DNA of 64,000 bases, from positions 220,959,415 through 221,023,414 of the forward strand of contig NC_081410.1 of NCBI RefSeq assembly GCF_030272615.1. Reading direction: 5' to 3'. Position numbers and translations under genes: made by a program. Below, piece after piece: positions 20,499 to 32,059 of this stretch. This DNA comes from Cryptomeria japonica (Eukaryota; Streptophyta; Pinopsida; Cupressales; Cupressaceae). The notes beneath the pieces are model-generated. The model worked only from the letters and a program-made list of their open reading frames with translations, did no database searches and was not told where the DNA came from. Position 1 is the first letter of the stretch. Each line of letters begins with the position of its first letter.

Positions 20499-22166
20499 TT
20501 TTTTAGCAAGACTCGGGAGGAGCATGTGCAGCATCTTGAGGAGGTATTGAGTATCTTAGAGAGCGAGTCTTTATATGCTAAGGAGTCTAAGTGTGACTTA
20601 AGGATGACAAAACTTCTCTACCTGAGTCACATCATCAGTGCAGAGGGAGTCAGTGCAGAGGGAGTAAGAGTGGACCTTGAGAAGATCAAGGCTATTGTTG
20701 AATGGCCTATTCCTACGAATCTCGCATAGCTTAAGAGATTCTTTGGTCTTTGTGGATTCTACACTAGGTTCGTCAAAGGTTTTTCATAGATTGCAAGCCC
20801 GCTCACAGATTTGACTAAGAAGTGAGCCTTTGAGTGGTTAGATTCAGCACATAAGTGTTTTGAGCACTTCAAGTAGGTAATGTCCACATGCCCACTGTTG
20901 GCAATACCTGATTTTACCAAACCTTTTGAGTTGGAGTGTGATGCTTTAGTAGAGGATATAGGAGCAATTTTGATGCATGAGAAACATTTGAGAGTAGGAA
21001 GTTAAGAGGTGTGGAGAGGAGCTACTTTGAGTATGATAGAGAGATGTTGGCCATTATGCATGCCTTGGCCAATTTTAGACAATACCTAGTTGGGGACAAG
21101 CTCATTATCAAAACAGATTGCAATAGAATCAAATACTTCATGAACCAAAAGGATCTCAATGATGGGCAACAAAAGTGGGTCAACAGATTGCATGCATATG
21201 ATTTTGACATTGTTTATGTCAACGAAAAGAGAAACATAGTTGCTGATGCACTTTATAGAAGGCCTCACATATGTTTGTTGATAGACATTTCTGCTGATTA
21301 GAGAGAGTTAATTGCAGCAGAGTATGCTAGAGATTCATGGGCAGCAAGGGTTTGTAGAGGGCACACTTCATGATGATAAGTACACAGTGGTTAATGAGTT
21401 GATCATATACAAGGGCAGGATCTATTTGGTGCCTTCCCCATAGATTATGAGGACTTTTCATGATACACCTATGGCTGGTCATCCGGGTTCTTTAAGACTT
21501 AGAGGCAGATCTAGGAGAGGTTTACTTGGAAAGGGTATAAATGGCAGAAAGTGCCCCACTTGCCAATAGAATAAGAATGAGCACACTTACCCAACTAGTT
21601 TACCTCAACCCTTACCCATTCCAAATTAGAAGTGGGAATGTATCTCCATGGACTTCATCATAGGGTTACCTAAGTCACAAGGCAAAGATTTTATCTGTGT
21701 GGTGGTTGACAAGTTGACAAAATTTGCACACTTGTTTGTATTTTCAGTGACATACACAGTTGCATAGGTTGCTGATTTATTCTTCAAGGAGATATTTAGA
21801 CTGCATGGGTTGCCCAAGAGCATTGTGAGTGATAGGGACAATGAGTTCCTTAGCATCTTTTGGTAGGAGCTCTTCAGATTGAGTGGGATTGAGCTCACTC
21901 CTAGCACTAGCTACCACCCACAAATAGATGGGCAGACAAAGATTGTCAACAAATGGGTGGCAGGGTATCTCAGGAACTATGTTTCTGGGCAGCAGAGGGC
22001 TTGGATTAAATGGCTACACCTTGGTGGGTATTGTTATAATACTACTTATCGCATGTCAATCAAAATGTTGCCATTCATGGCTTTATATGGATATGAGGCT
22101 CCCAACTTAATGGATCTATTGTTTGGGGATAATAGAGTGCCTAAAGAAAAAGACTTACTACAGGTG
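20499..22166 (+). pseudogene. pol: Chromovirus pol, 3' half: RT end, RNase H, integrase
   Basis: Begins inside RT (FFSKTREEHVQHLEEVL), just after the YxDD region. Then comes Ty3-type RNase H (about 20925-21275; FELECDA, FEYDREMLAIMHAL, TDCNRIKYFM). The integrase has a zinc-binding end (CPTCQ) and a core with [13 protein letters not shown] and VSDRDNEF. At the position of the third catalytic acid it has QTKIVNK, so Glu is replaced by Lys. Many TAG stops, mostly at former CAG/TGG codons, show long decay. LTR A interrupts it at 22167, and the last part is at 26894-27439. Confidence 0.85.
22162..22166. repeat. Target duplication of LTR A (left)
   Basis: AGGTG, identical to 26889-26893 on the other side of A. 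Confidence 0.85.
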
Positions 22167-22752
22167 TGTTGTGAGGTATTCACACATCGCCCCATTGCAA
22201 AGGGGGACCCCCACTTTTTTCTGCTTTCCAGGGTAGTGTTAGAGTCCTTTGCTATTAGCCTTTACGTTGAAGGGGCATAGTTGGTCAGGAAGCCAGGAGT
22301 CAAGTGGATAGCTTTGTGTGAGGTGTAAAATGAGTGAGTTTGTTAGCCTTCAGTAACATCTAAATCACATGAGAAGTTAAGTCCATCATGAGTTCAACCA
22401 AGGAGTGAAGAAGGATTGCTAGTAAGGGCCACTTCAAATGCTCCTCTTCAGGAACGAAATTCACTTCAAGTGCCCTTAGTTGAGAGCGAAGTTGTTCCAT
22501 GATCCTTATTTTGCAAGTTTGAGTGGATGGAGTGAAGCAAGGTGAGCAAGCAAACACTAAGTGTTGAGTTTCAAACCACTTCATGTGCACCTCTTGTGGA
22601 GCAAACTTCATGTGCCTCTCCCACAGATTGAAATTCTTCCTAACACTTCATAATGAGCATGACATCACGCATTAGAGTTGAGAGAGTGAATGAAAGTGAG
22701 CTAGGGTGAATTAGAGTTCTGATTTGAAATTCCTTTCATGAGCTCAGCCTCA

Positions 22753-23060
22753 AGAGCGAACTTCATGTTCAAGGCAGGGAGAGCGAATTTCATCTTCAAG
22801 CCTATAGGAGCGAACTTCAACGTTCAAGCCTACATGAGCGAACTTCATCTTCAAGCGTACAGGAGCGAATTTCATGTTCAAGACTACAGTAGCGAACTTC
22901 ATGTTCAAGGCTACAGGAGCGAACTTCATGTTCAAGGCTATAGGAGCGAACTTCATCTTCAAGCCTAGAAGAGCAAACATCATGAATTGAGAAAGGGGAG
23001 CGAACTTCATCTTCAAGCATAGAGGAGCGAACTTCATGAACTGAAAGAGGAGAGCGAACT
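22753..23060. repeat. 27-bp tandem array with GAGCGAACTTCA core (LTR A)
   Basis: GAGCGAA cores begin at 22753, 22781, 22808, 22836, 22863, 22890, 22917, 22944 and 22971, then more loosely to 23060. The step is 27-28 bp. The GAGCGAA word is the same as one arm of the palindromes in LTRs B and C. Open frames over the array on both strands are repeat artefacts. Confidence 0.85.
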
Positions 23061-23278
23061 TCAAGTGCTTAAGGTTGAGGGCGAAAAAGATTCAAGTCCT
23101 CCTCTCTAGGAGCGAAAACCAACTTCAACTGCTCCTTCATGAGAGCGGATTTTCTCTAAATCTTCTTATCAGACTTGCAACACATAAAAAAATCAGAAAT
23201 TATATTAAGGTGTGTAAAAGCTATATGCCATAAATGTTTGATGCTATACTTGTTTTGTTTTGCAGATATGAAAGGAAG

Positions 23279-23506
23279 ATGATGCAAATTGCAAAGCAAC
23301 ACCTTGAAGAAATGAGAGGGGGAAGATTGCAAGATTCCGCCACCATGCAAGTTCAAGAAGAGAACTTCATCAGCAAGTACAAGGGTATCAAGGAAGGCAG
23401 AATCTTAACTCCCACGACACCATGGAGACATGAAGACATCAAAGGAGCGCGATGGAAAAGTCATACAATCACCCCAAGGCAAGCAAGCGAGGATGGAAGG
23501 ACCTAG
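23279..23506 (+). CDS. Short ORF at the LTR-ORF site of LTR A
   Basis: 75 codons starting 14 bp after the acceptor-like TTTTGTTTTGCAG. The peptide is hydrophilic and not recognised (MMQIAKQHLEEMRGGRLQD...). It sits exactly where C, E and K have the large ORF. A shorter ATG frame at 23268 stops after four codons, so expression of this one is doubtful. It may be the remnant of an exon. Confidence 0.3.
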   Translation: MMQIAKQHLEEMRGGRLQDSATMQVQEENFISKYKGIKEGRILTPTTPWRHEDIKGARWKSHTITPRQASEDGRT

Positions 23507-24907
23507 CTACCTTAATACTTCCCACCATCACACCAAGCAGCGAGCAAGCTTGTAATGTTGAGTATCAAATCTTCCAAGTCCCACAAGCGAATTGAAGTGG
23601 CATCCCAGTCATCACTCACCAAATCAAGGAGTTCCACATCAGCACATCTTGATTCAATGTAGCTGACTCACCCATGATGGCACAAATTTCGAGGCATCTA
23701 CCCTTATTGTCTATTGGCTATGCCAAAGCATTGTAATTATTTCATTGGCTAGAATTGAGTTTGTTGTAACAAACCCTAATTAGGGTTTTCATTGTAAAAT
23801 CTAGGCCATTGATCTCAAATTGATCCGAGCCATTGAATTGTATTGAGAGCATTATAAAAGGCTCAAGCTCTTCATTTGAAAAGTTTAATAGTTAGTGAAT
23901 AGAGTAGTGAATAGTGAATAGAGCTAAGATGATAGCTAGATTAGAATAGAAGTTACATTAGGAGAAGGCAAAGATTGTTGCCAAATCTTGTTGTAAAGAG
24001 CAATTGATTTCATTGAAGTTATGATGAATTTGGTTTGTTACTTCAACAAGTCTCATGGTCTTTACTTCTCAATTTGCTTTCATGTTGATTAGATTGAATG
24101 GAAGAATTTGTTGAATGTATTTGTGTGGAATCTGTTTAGTCCATACCACTAGCCTCTTGCTAATTGTAAGTGCCTTGCGTGGTCAACTGGAATGATATGA
24201 GCTTAACTTCGAATTGTTATACATCCATTGTTTATGCATTGACTTGAATAGTGATCAATGTTTGATGATAGTAATTCGAATATCTTTGAAATGTCCTTAG
24301 AAAATTGCACTGAGCTTGTGTCAAATTGTTCAAGTTGATGGTGAGACCTCGCCTAGTAGGATTCCATCTAATCATTCATCCATCTTCTTACATTTGAGGC
24401 CTTACAATAGACATTCTCAACCCTTCATCTTTTGCGCCTTTTTTTTTTAACTCAAGCTAGTTTAGGATAAAAATGCCTCACAACATTGCAATATCAGATG
24501 ACCAAGTTCCAGCGATTCAAGTATTCGACAATTCAATGTAAGTCCCCTTGTGTTACCAACAATCGCATCAACCGACTGTGCTTATCCACACGTTGTGACC
24601 TGACATACCAGAACCTTGGAGTTGTCTCACGTGATCCTTAAGATAATCTTTAGCATTTGAGAGATTTTGTTCAAGAGAGGATAAGATGACCAAGTTCCAA
24701 CGATTCAAGCATTCAACAATTCAATGTAAGTCCCCTTGTGATACCAGCAATCACATCAACCAATTGTGCTTATCCACACGTCGTGACTTGACATACCAGA
24801 ACTTTGGAGTTGTCTCAAGTGATTGTTAAGATAATCTTCAGCATTTGAGAGACTTTGTTCAAGAGAGGATAAGATACTTTTGGGTATTTTATTCTGTGTT
24901 TGCATGT
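23507..24907 (+). promoter_or_regulatory. Promoter, leader and U5 of LTR A
   Basis: The telobox palindrome lies at 23771-23788 and TATAAAA at 23853-23859, with a 64-bp gap. A conserved leader follows. A direct duplication of about 188 bp (24497-24684 and 24685-24872) repeats the donor-like GTAAGTCCCCTTGTG (24538 and 24726), so this LTR has two candidate donors. No protein-coding content. Confidence 0.7.
23771..23859 (+). promoter_or_regulatory. Telobox palindrome and TATA box of LTR A
   Basis: AAACCCTAATTAGGGTTT at 23771-23788 and TATAAAA at 23853-23859. Confidence 0.7.
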
Positions 24908-25399
24908 TGTCATGTCCCCTCCTCGATCCTAAATGAAATAATTATTATTTTTAATTAATTACAAAAGAATGATTATTTGAAACCTATTTATTTATTAAAT
25001 TAATATTTATTACTAATAAATATTCAAATAAAAATAAATTAATATTATATTATAAACATATTTTATATATTATAAACTATAAACATAATTTACATTTTCT
25101 TAATTGTAAATATAATTTATATATATATATATATATTCAATAATAAATAATAATAATACAATTAAAAATACAAAGGAGTAAACAATGACTAAAAGAATCA
25201 TGTGATGAATAATTGTCATTGATGTCAAAGTAATTTGTGATGAACTTATTTAATGGTCAGAAGTATACTGCTTACATATATATCGTATTTTATAGTATAC
25301 GTATAATTGTATAATGCTCAGAAGTATATATATTACTTATTTAATGCGCAGAAGTATACTGCTTACATATCTATCGTATTTTACATATAAGTATATTAT

Positions 25400-25448
<49 letters not shown>

Positions 25449-26153
25449 GTGAACCTACAATTAAGTGAACCTACAATTGATGATCTATTTATCCTATATA
25501 TAGTGTAATACTCAAAAAGTATACATCATACTACACAAAGTATGATATACAAGAATCTTATATACAACATGATACGCAAAGGCAGTCCAAAGCCAGTCTA
25601 CGCATAGTTTTCACTTCCGCCCCGAAATGGCTATTCGAAATAAAGCATGGGTTTATATGGCGTAAAACATTCTAATACGACCATGAATCGACATTAATAA
25701 TAGAATACTTTAGTAATTAATTCCATCCTACGAATCGTGGTCATAGAAACACGATTCTTCAATAAAGCAGATACGACGTTTTGAGGAGTCGTGATTCTTC
25801 ACAAAAGGATACGTATACAAATATATATGGGGGATGGAAAAGGATTAGGAAGAAATTGACAATAAACACCCTTGTTCTCAGTGGTATGCACGAGGATGGC
25901 TTAATACGTATGCTTAACATATGAAGTCTAATAATCTTTGAATGCAGAATTTAATAGTAATGTTAATAAAGATTGCTTAATTTCTTATATAGTGGCAGAC
26001 CAGATCTGACGCATGTCAGATCTGTCTGCCCTTACACCCCACTAAATATAATTATTGGTCTTTAGGCATTGATCAAGGGAAGGAAACAAGAAGCATCTAG
26101 TAACATTAGATCAGTGATGAGATCAGAATTGCAGTAACCTTCTTATTCTTTGT

Positions 26154-26188
<35 letters not shown>

Positions 26189-26430
26189 TTGTATGCAGAA
26201 TTCAATTATAATATTAACATAGACTGTAGTTGGTATAATAGTAATACTTAAATTCATAATGGTGGCAGACCAGATCTGTTTTGCGTCAGATATGTCTGCC
26301 CTTTACTACCCATTAAATATATTAATAACTAATACCAATAAGGTATATTACAGGTCATTAAGCAAACATATCAATAATTGATTATATTATTTAATTAATT
26401 TATTTATTTATGAGTATATAATCAAGTCAG

Positions 26431-26461
<31 letters not shown>

Positions 26462-26864
26462 TAATATCAATAGGGTTGTAAACACATGCATTTATATATA
26501 TACATAGTGTCTTAATTAGACAAATGATAATATTAGATTGTGATCAGTAAGAGTTCATGAAACAAGAAACGGAAGGAGAATATGTTTATCTTTGTTACTA
26601 CTGCTAGTGTTTAAGAAGTTGGGAAAGGAGATGTTTCCATGTAGGGGACATTACAATTGGTTTGACACTTGCATTAAGAGTTATGGATGTATGATAGATG
26701 AACAATTTATTTGTTAATATATAATTGATTGAGTAGTGGAATATCACTGTTTGGATTCATGTTAAGGTGGAGATGTCACCTAATATATTTAGCTTGAGTC
26801 ATAAGTATATTGAAATAGATTATTTATGGTTAAAACATGTCTAAACCTAGTAAGGGACATTACA
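24908..26864 (+). mobile_element. Solo LTR J (TGTCATGTCCC...GGGACATTACA), 1957 bp
   Basis: Perfect 5-bp duplications CATGT (24903-24907 and 26865-26869) flank ends that are inverted copies with one mismatch (TGTCATGTCCC and TGTAATGTCCC). It lies inside the U5 end of LTR A. It is AT-rich, with (TA)n tracts near 25407-25442, 26157-26183 and 26429-26457 and two hairpin repeats at 25995-26029 and 26265-26299. No ORF of substance. Ends of this type are common in gypsy LTRs. The orientation is a guess. Confidence 0.8.
25995..26299. repeat. Two copies of a GCAGAC-AGATCTGAC hairpin in LTR J
   Basis: 25995-26029 reads GCAGACCAGATCTGACGCAT and then its near-perfect inverse, a 15-bp stem with one bulge. 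26265-26299 is a diverged second copy, 270 bp away. Both are followed by a similar CTTTAC/ACCC(A)CTAAATAT stretch. Confidence 0.7.
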
Positions 26865-26893
26865 CATGTGCATAAAAACACATCAACAAGGTG

Positions 26894-27439
26894 ATTTAGG
26901 ATATCATGAAGCCATTGAAAGAAAACTTGCAATAGGTACATAATCAATAGAAGTTGTATGTTGATCAGCATTAGATAGAGTGTAGTTTTGAGGTTGGGGA
27001 CATGGTTTATTTGAGTTTGCAGCCATATAGGTAGTCTACTCTCAAGAAAAGTGGATTAGAGAAACTCAATCCTAGGTTTTATAGACCATTCAGAGTATCT
27101 TGGTATGTTGGGAAGCTGCCTATGAGCTTGAACTAATGGGCGGCAGCATGGTTCATAATGTATTTCTTGTATGCAGGATCAAGAAGGCACTCGGTCATAA
27201 TATGGTTCCCTCATCTGAGTTGCCACCATTGGATGAGGGGAAGTTGATAATAATTCCAGATGCCATAATTGATACTAGAGAGAGGACACTTTGGAAGTGG
27301 GTGATCAGATTATTTTTTTTCAGATGGAAGAACTTGCTAGTAGAGGATGCCATGTGGGAGAATGATTAGATGTTGCAGCATCTAGAGCTGAAATTGCTTG
27401 AGGACAAGCAATTTTGGGAAGGGCGGATAATAATGTCCT
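26894..27439 (+). pseudogene. pol: Chromovirus pol C terminus with chromodomain
   Basis: This is the continuation of 20499-22166 after LTR A. It encodes the integrase tail (EVGDMVYLSLQPY), then MVHNVFLVCRIKKALG and the chromodomain-like VIRLFFFRWKNLLVEDAMWE, ending LLEDKQFWEGRIIMS. The chromodomain guides integration by binding modified histone H3 in known chromoviruses. Frameshifts and stops are present. It ends five bases before the LTR start remnant TGTCC, where LTR F is inserted. Confidence 0.85.
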
Positions 27440-28677
27440 TGTTGTGACTTTATCACACATCGCCCCATTGCAAATGGGTCCCCCACATTTTGCTTAGCTT
27501 AGGTGTCTTAGTTAGGTTATCTTCAAGCTTAGTAGTAGTTTCATAGTCCTTAACCTTTGCTCTTGAGAAGAGATTGGTTGTGTGAATGATAGAGTTGAGG
27601 TCATGTTGCTTAATTGCTAAGTGTTAGGTTGTCAATGCTGTCATATTTTCAATATTAAGAAGGTTGTTGGGTCATTGAAGTTGTCAGGTTGCTAGGGGTA
27701 CAGGATGTCATTAGGAGTTGTTGATTGCACATGTGGTGGTAAGCTTGCTTGTAATTCCATTAGGAATTGAAAGTACTACACCTAAGGTCATGAATTACAA
27801 GCTCACATTTTGTAGGACTTAGGTGAGGAATTAGTGTCAAAATTTGGCTAAGTCAGGAGTCAACCCCCTTATACCACGTACAAACTTATGCATACCCAAA
27901 GGGGGTACGTTGTGAATGGTCTAAGTTTTGAACCAAAAGGTGGTAAATCTAGCACAAAAGGTTGTGTAAACAAAAGGTCTTCATGCCTCTCTAGTTATGC
28001 ACACTACCCTTCCATATGCATTCCAACTTGCATTTATGCATGACAAATGTTAAATTCCGTCCTCCTGATGTTGGATTCCATTCAAAATGTGTTTAGGTTT
28101 GGATTCAAGGGGACCTCGACTTGTATTTTCTATAAGACTCCCCCTTATGTGTGCTCACCTTAGTTGTGCCAGCTTACCCTTCATATGCGTTCAACAAGAT
28201 TTTATGCAATTAAGCCCCTAAAATGTGCTCTACCACCTCAGCTTTGTGCAAGGGCACTCTCAAATCCCGGTTGGGCACCTAGCTTGTGCAATAACATTGT
28301 TGAATCCCGCTCCACTCTTTGTAATGCCAGGCTTCACTAAAAACCTTCTTTGTTTTGTGCAAGACCCCATGGCAGTTATGCCCTTCATGTTGTGCACACC
28401 ACTAGCTTAGATGCGCTCAGAAAATTCAGAGATGAAACATAAAACTCGGACTTGTAATCTACAATCCGACCCTAAAGGTATCAAGCCTGACCTAAAGGAG
28501 ACTAAAACGAGACTTAAGGAATGAAAATCAGACCAAGGGAGATGTAAACTCAGACTTGCACATGGGGAATTAGGCGTAAGGTATCCAAAAAATAGACCTA
28601 AACCCTAATTTTCAGAGCAAAATTAAATTAGAACGAAATGTGAATCTGGTGAAGTGATGAATGTGAGGGTTTAGTCC

Positions 28678-29059
28678 TTCATTTATACCTGTCAAATTCA
28701 TGAATGAAGATAGCCGTCTTGAGGGGGAGGTAAGAGAAAGTGAAGAATGAATATAGCTGAATTAAGTTTATTCAAGGTAAGTGAGAAATTCCGCCCAGAA
28801 TTACACTCAAGACCACCTTAAATGCACTTAGCTTGTGTTTGAAAACCCCTTAAATGCCCTCCCTTTACCCTTCATTTATACCTGTCAAATTCATGAATGA
28901 AGATAGCCGTCTTGAGGGGGAGGTAAGAGAAAGTGAAGAATGAATATAGCTGAATTAAGTTTATTCAAGGTAAGTGAGAAATTCCGCCCAGAATTACACT
29001 CAAGACCACCTTAAATGCACTTAGCTTGTGTTTGAAAACCCCTTAAATGCCCTCCCTTT
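28678..29059. repeat. 193-bp direct tandem duplication in LTR F
   Basis: 28678-28870 and 28871-29059 look identical over nearly the whole unit, so the duplication is young compared with the LTR around it. No ORF is gained. Confidence 0.9.
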
Positions 29060-29784
29060 TGTGCATCATCACCCTCCAAACCCGCTCATAGGTGGAGAAG
29101 TCTTAGGTCACCCCCCATCCCCCCAATTGAGGATGAATTCAAATTTTAAATGGGTGAAATGAATAATTCAAGTCGTCTTCTTCATGAATAAAAAACGTTT
29201 TAAAATGCAAGGTAAGGTCGGTTGGATAGTTTAAGAATTTAGTTGATGAAGCAGGGGAGGATATAAAGAGGGGAGCGAACTTGCCCATTTCAACACAATC
29301 GAAACAATTCAAGCCATGAACAAGCAGATACAACCAAAACAAGAGCAGAGAGGTGCGAACTAGGGACAGATCAAGGTGAGATCAAACATGAAAAGGATAA
29401 GATTGTTTAAGTTTAAAGCAAACTCCTCATAGCATATTCAACTTTGTGCAAGGTACCCCCTATAATGTGCTCAACCTTAAGTATTTTGCAGGATAGCTTC
29501 AAAACAAAGTGTTTAGAGTTATGCAACAAAGGTCTTGTAATCCGCCTAGGGCAACATTGTGCATGACCACCTAGGAAATGCAGTATGCAGAGCTGAGTCT
29601 CATATGTGCTCAGGTGAAGGGGTTCAATTAAAAGAAAAATCTGATTAAAAACTTTAGCATTCAGTTAGAAGAAACGAAACTCATATCTTATTCCAACTTG
29701 AGACAACAAGAATACCTAGAGCACTAAACTTAGACGATCAGACCTAAGGACCTGAAGATCAGACTTAATTTGCAGCTAGGGACC
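29060..29784 (+). other. U3 array region of LTR F before nested E
   Basis: Degenerate repeats of gtgctca/cttgtgcaagg type. No credible gene. GAGCGAACTTG at 29273 echoes the array word of LTR A. Confidence 0.4.
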
Positions 29785-30626
29785 TGTTGATGTGTGTTTT
29801 ATGCACATAACATTCAGAATAAAATACCAAAGTACTTTGCCCTCTCTTGAACAAAATCACCTCAGATGCTAAGGATAAGATCAACTAAAATGATTCCAAG
29901 GTTTCTACAGTCAGGTCTTGACGAGTGGGTAACTCAATGGTCGATGTGAATTGCTGTTTTCACTTGGGAACTTACACAATTGTTCGAATTAACTTTGCAT
30001 ATCATGAATATGGAATGGGTGTGCTGATAACTTAGAATTTGGCAATGTAGTTTTGGACTTAATTCTAACAAGACTTTCTAAAAAGACGAACAAAAGGGGA
30101 ATAGGGTTCAGGAAATCTATTTTAAGCCTAGGAATGTAGGAAATGATGAACAAATTTAGTGGAATCAAACTAGGCAAGGTCTCACCATCAAGTCGAACAG
30201 ATTTTGACACGAGCTTAGTGCAATCATCTAAGGGGTATCTCAGAGATATTCAAATTACTAGCATCAAGCATTGAAACCATCCAAGTTGATACATAACAAT
30301 GGATATGTAATAATTGAAGTTAAGTTTGCATAAATTTCCAATTGACCACGCAAGGCACACTTACAATCAACAAGAGGCTAGTGGTATGGATTAATAGATT
30401 CCACACAAATATACTCAACAATTCTTTCATTCAATCTAACAAACATTGAAAGCAAAATCTAAATCTAAAATTCTAATCTAACTTGGAGGAATTGAGAATC
30501 TTGAATGCAAAACAACACTTGAAAAACAAAATCACTATCAAGTCGAAAAATGATTTATATTCAAAAGCTACAGCATATACCAACAATTCTACAAAAACTC
30601 TCTCTTACAAATGAGAGGCAATGAGG

Positions 30627-30726
30627 TATATATAGAGTCTCATAGAAAAGGGATGGCCAAGATTGATTCAAGATCAACGGCCAAGATCATGCCAACAAAA
30701 CCTTAGAGTTGCCCTAATTAGGGTTT
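30627..30726 (-). promoter_or_regulatory. Telobox palindrome and TATA box of LTR E
   Basis: AAACCCTAATTAGGGC on the minus strand (30726-30711) and TATATATA at 30634-30627. The gap is 76 bp, slightly longer than in the others. Confidence 0.6.
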
Positions 30727-30809
30727 ACATAAAAAATGGTGCCACCAACATATGGCCCAATAGAAAGATACCTAGTCATCAAATAAGGAATCTTCTAGAA
30801 GATTCCGTC

Positions 30810-32059
30810 CTACACCTCTCTCTCTCTCCTAGCATACTCCAAGAATCTAGCCAATACAAAATCTAACTCCTCCATGGAAATGCTGGGTAAGGTATCTTGC
30901 TGTAAATCAATCACGTCCAATGCATCTGAGCAAGCATCCAAAGTGTTCTCCCAATCTGGCATGAGCTTTTGGAAATTATGAACATGAATCAACAAAGAGA
31001 CCAAGTCATCGATCTGACTCTTCTTCAAAGAGTCCAACTGATTGAAATACATGAATTTCATTTTGTCTCTCAATTCTGCTAAGTGTAACCCACTGGCTTC
31101 ACTGACATCAACTCCCAATAGTTCCTCAGTTGAGGCAAGGATCTTCAACTGAATATCATGAATAGATCCTTCCATCTTTGCACAACTCATTTGTGCGCTC
31201 TCATAAGTCGATTTTTTCCCAAACTCCCCTAATCCTTCCAACTTTCTTATCTGGATCAAATCTTTCTCTTTTCTTATATGTTGCAAATCGATAGAATTCA
31301 ATCTCTTCAACTGCTGTGCTAGCTGCTACTGTGGATTGGCAAACCTCCAATGTCTTTCCCACTGAATAGGAAATGACATACCTGTTCTGTGCTTTTCCTT
31401 CTGGATAGAATCAAACTCTAGAAGCCGTCCAACCACTTCCAACAAGATCATTCTGTCAGTAGGATACCTAGGAATCTTGTAAGGTTTGGATTGGAATCCA
31501 TGAATCCTTAGGTATGTGAAAGTGGGAAACTGTACGTACCACGATCTATATTTCTCTATCAACTCTGTTGCCTCCTTGGACAACCTTTTGTGGATTCCGC
31601 CTTGCAACATTCGCGTGATGCACATAGTGAATACATCATTCACTCTCTTATAATCTTCAATTCGATACATGTTCAGCTGTGGATAGCACTCATAACTCCT
31701 GAATTGTTCTTGCCCATTCCCGACTTCACCCATGCATATCGATCCCTTGCAGGGAACAAATCGTGCAAGCAGGTACACCAAATAGGAAGTCATGGCGAAT
31801 GACCTGGACCACTCCACATTCCTCAACTGAAAATCCAGATTGTCACTTATGATTCTAGACCAATTTATCAAAGTTCCTTTCAGACAATCGTGGATGAAAT
31901 AGAACATCCATCCATCGTATATTGCACCCTGCGGCATTCCCATCACTCGGTTAAGAAGGAATACTAAATCACTATATTCATCTTTGAAGTCTGTGGACAT
32001 GATTGTCTTGGGAGCCTTGGAATAATGAGTCCTAGGATCAATCATCCACTCCTTGTTTA
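30810..32059 (-). pseudogene. LTR-ORF copy 3, 3' part
   Basis: After nested B the frame resumes with NKEWMIDPRTHYSKAPKTIM. It keeps the family signatures VNDVFTMCITRMLQGGIHKR, YRSWYVQFPTFTYLRIHG and IPRYPTDRMILLEVVGRLLE. Near 31325 the frame breaks and the charged middle region seen in copies 1, 2 and 4 is absent. 31310-30810 encodes the C-terminal helical part, ending LPSISMEELDFVLARFLEYA, which matches the end of copy 2. This copy is therefore internally deleted by several hundred codons. Confidence 0.75.

Larger units (their letters stand above)
22167..26888 (+). mobile_element. Giant solo LTR A
   Basis: Starts TGTTGTGAGG with the terminal hairpin, ends CACATCAACA, and is flanked by perfect AGGTG duplications. 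Without nested element J it is about 2.76 kb. It contains a 27-bp array (22753-23060), an intron-acceptor-like TTTTGCAG at 23265, a short ORF, the telobox palindrome (23771-23788), TATA (23853-23859), two GTAAGT sites and the U5 end (24890-24907 plus 26870-26888). No LTR-ORF is present. The lack of an internal region with two LTRs makes it a solo LTR. Confidence 0.85.

Noticed and set aside
22738-23064. Repetitive peptide frames in LTR A (plus and minus strand)
   Set aside because: Produced by the 27-bp repeat and not conserved in other LTRs.
25314-25508. Open frame over the TA-rich part of LTR J
   Set aside because: It consists of a (TA)n microsatellite giving Ile-Tyr repeats.
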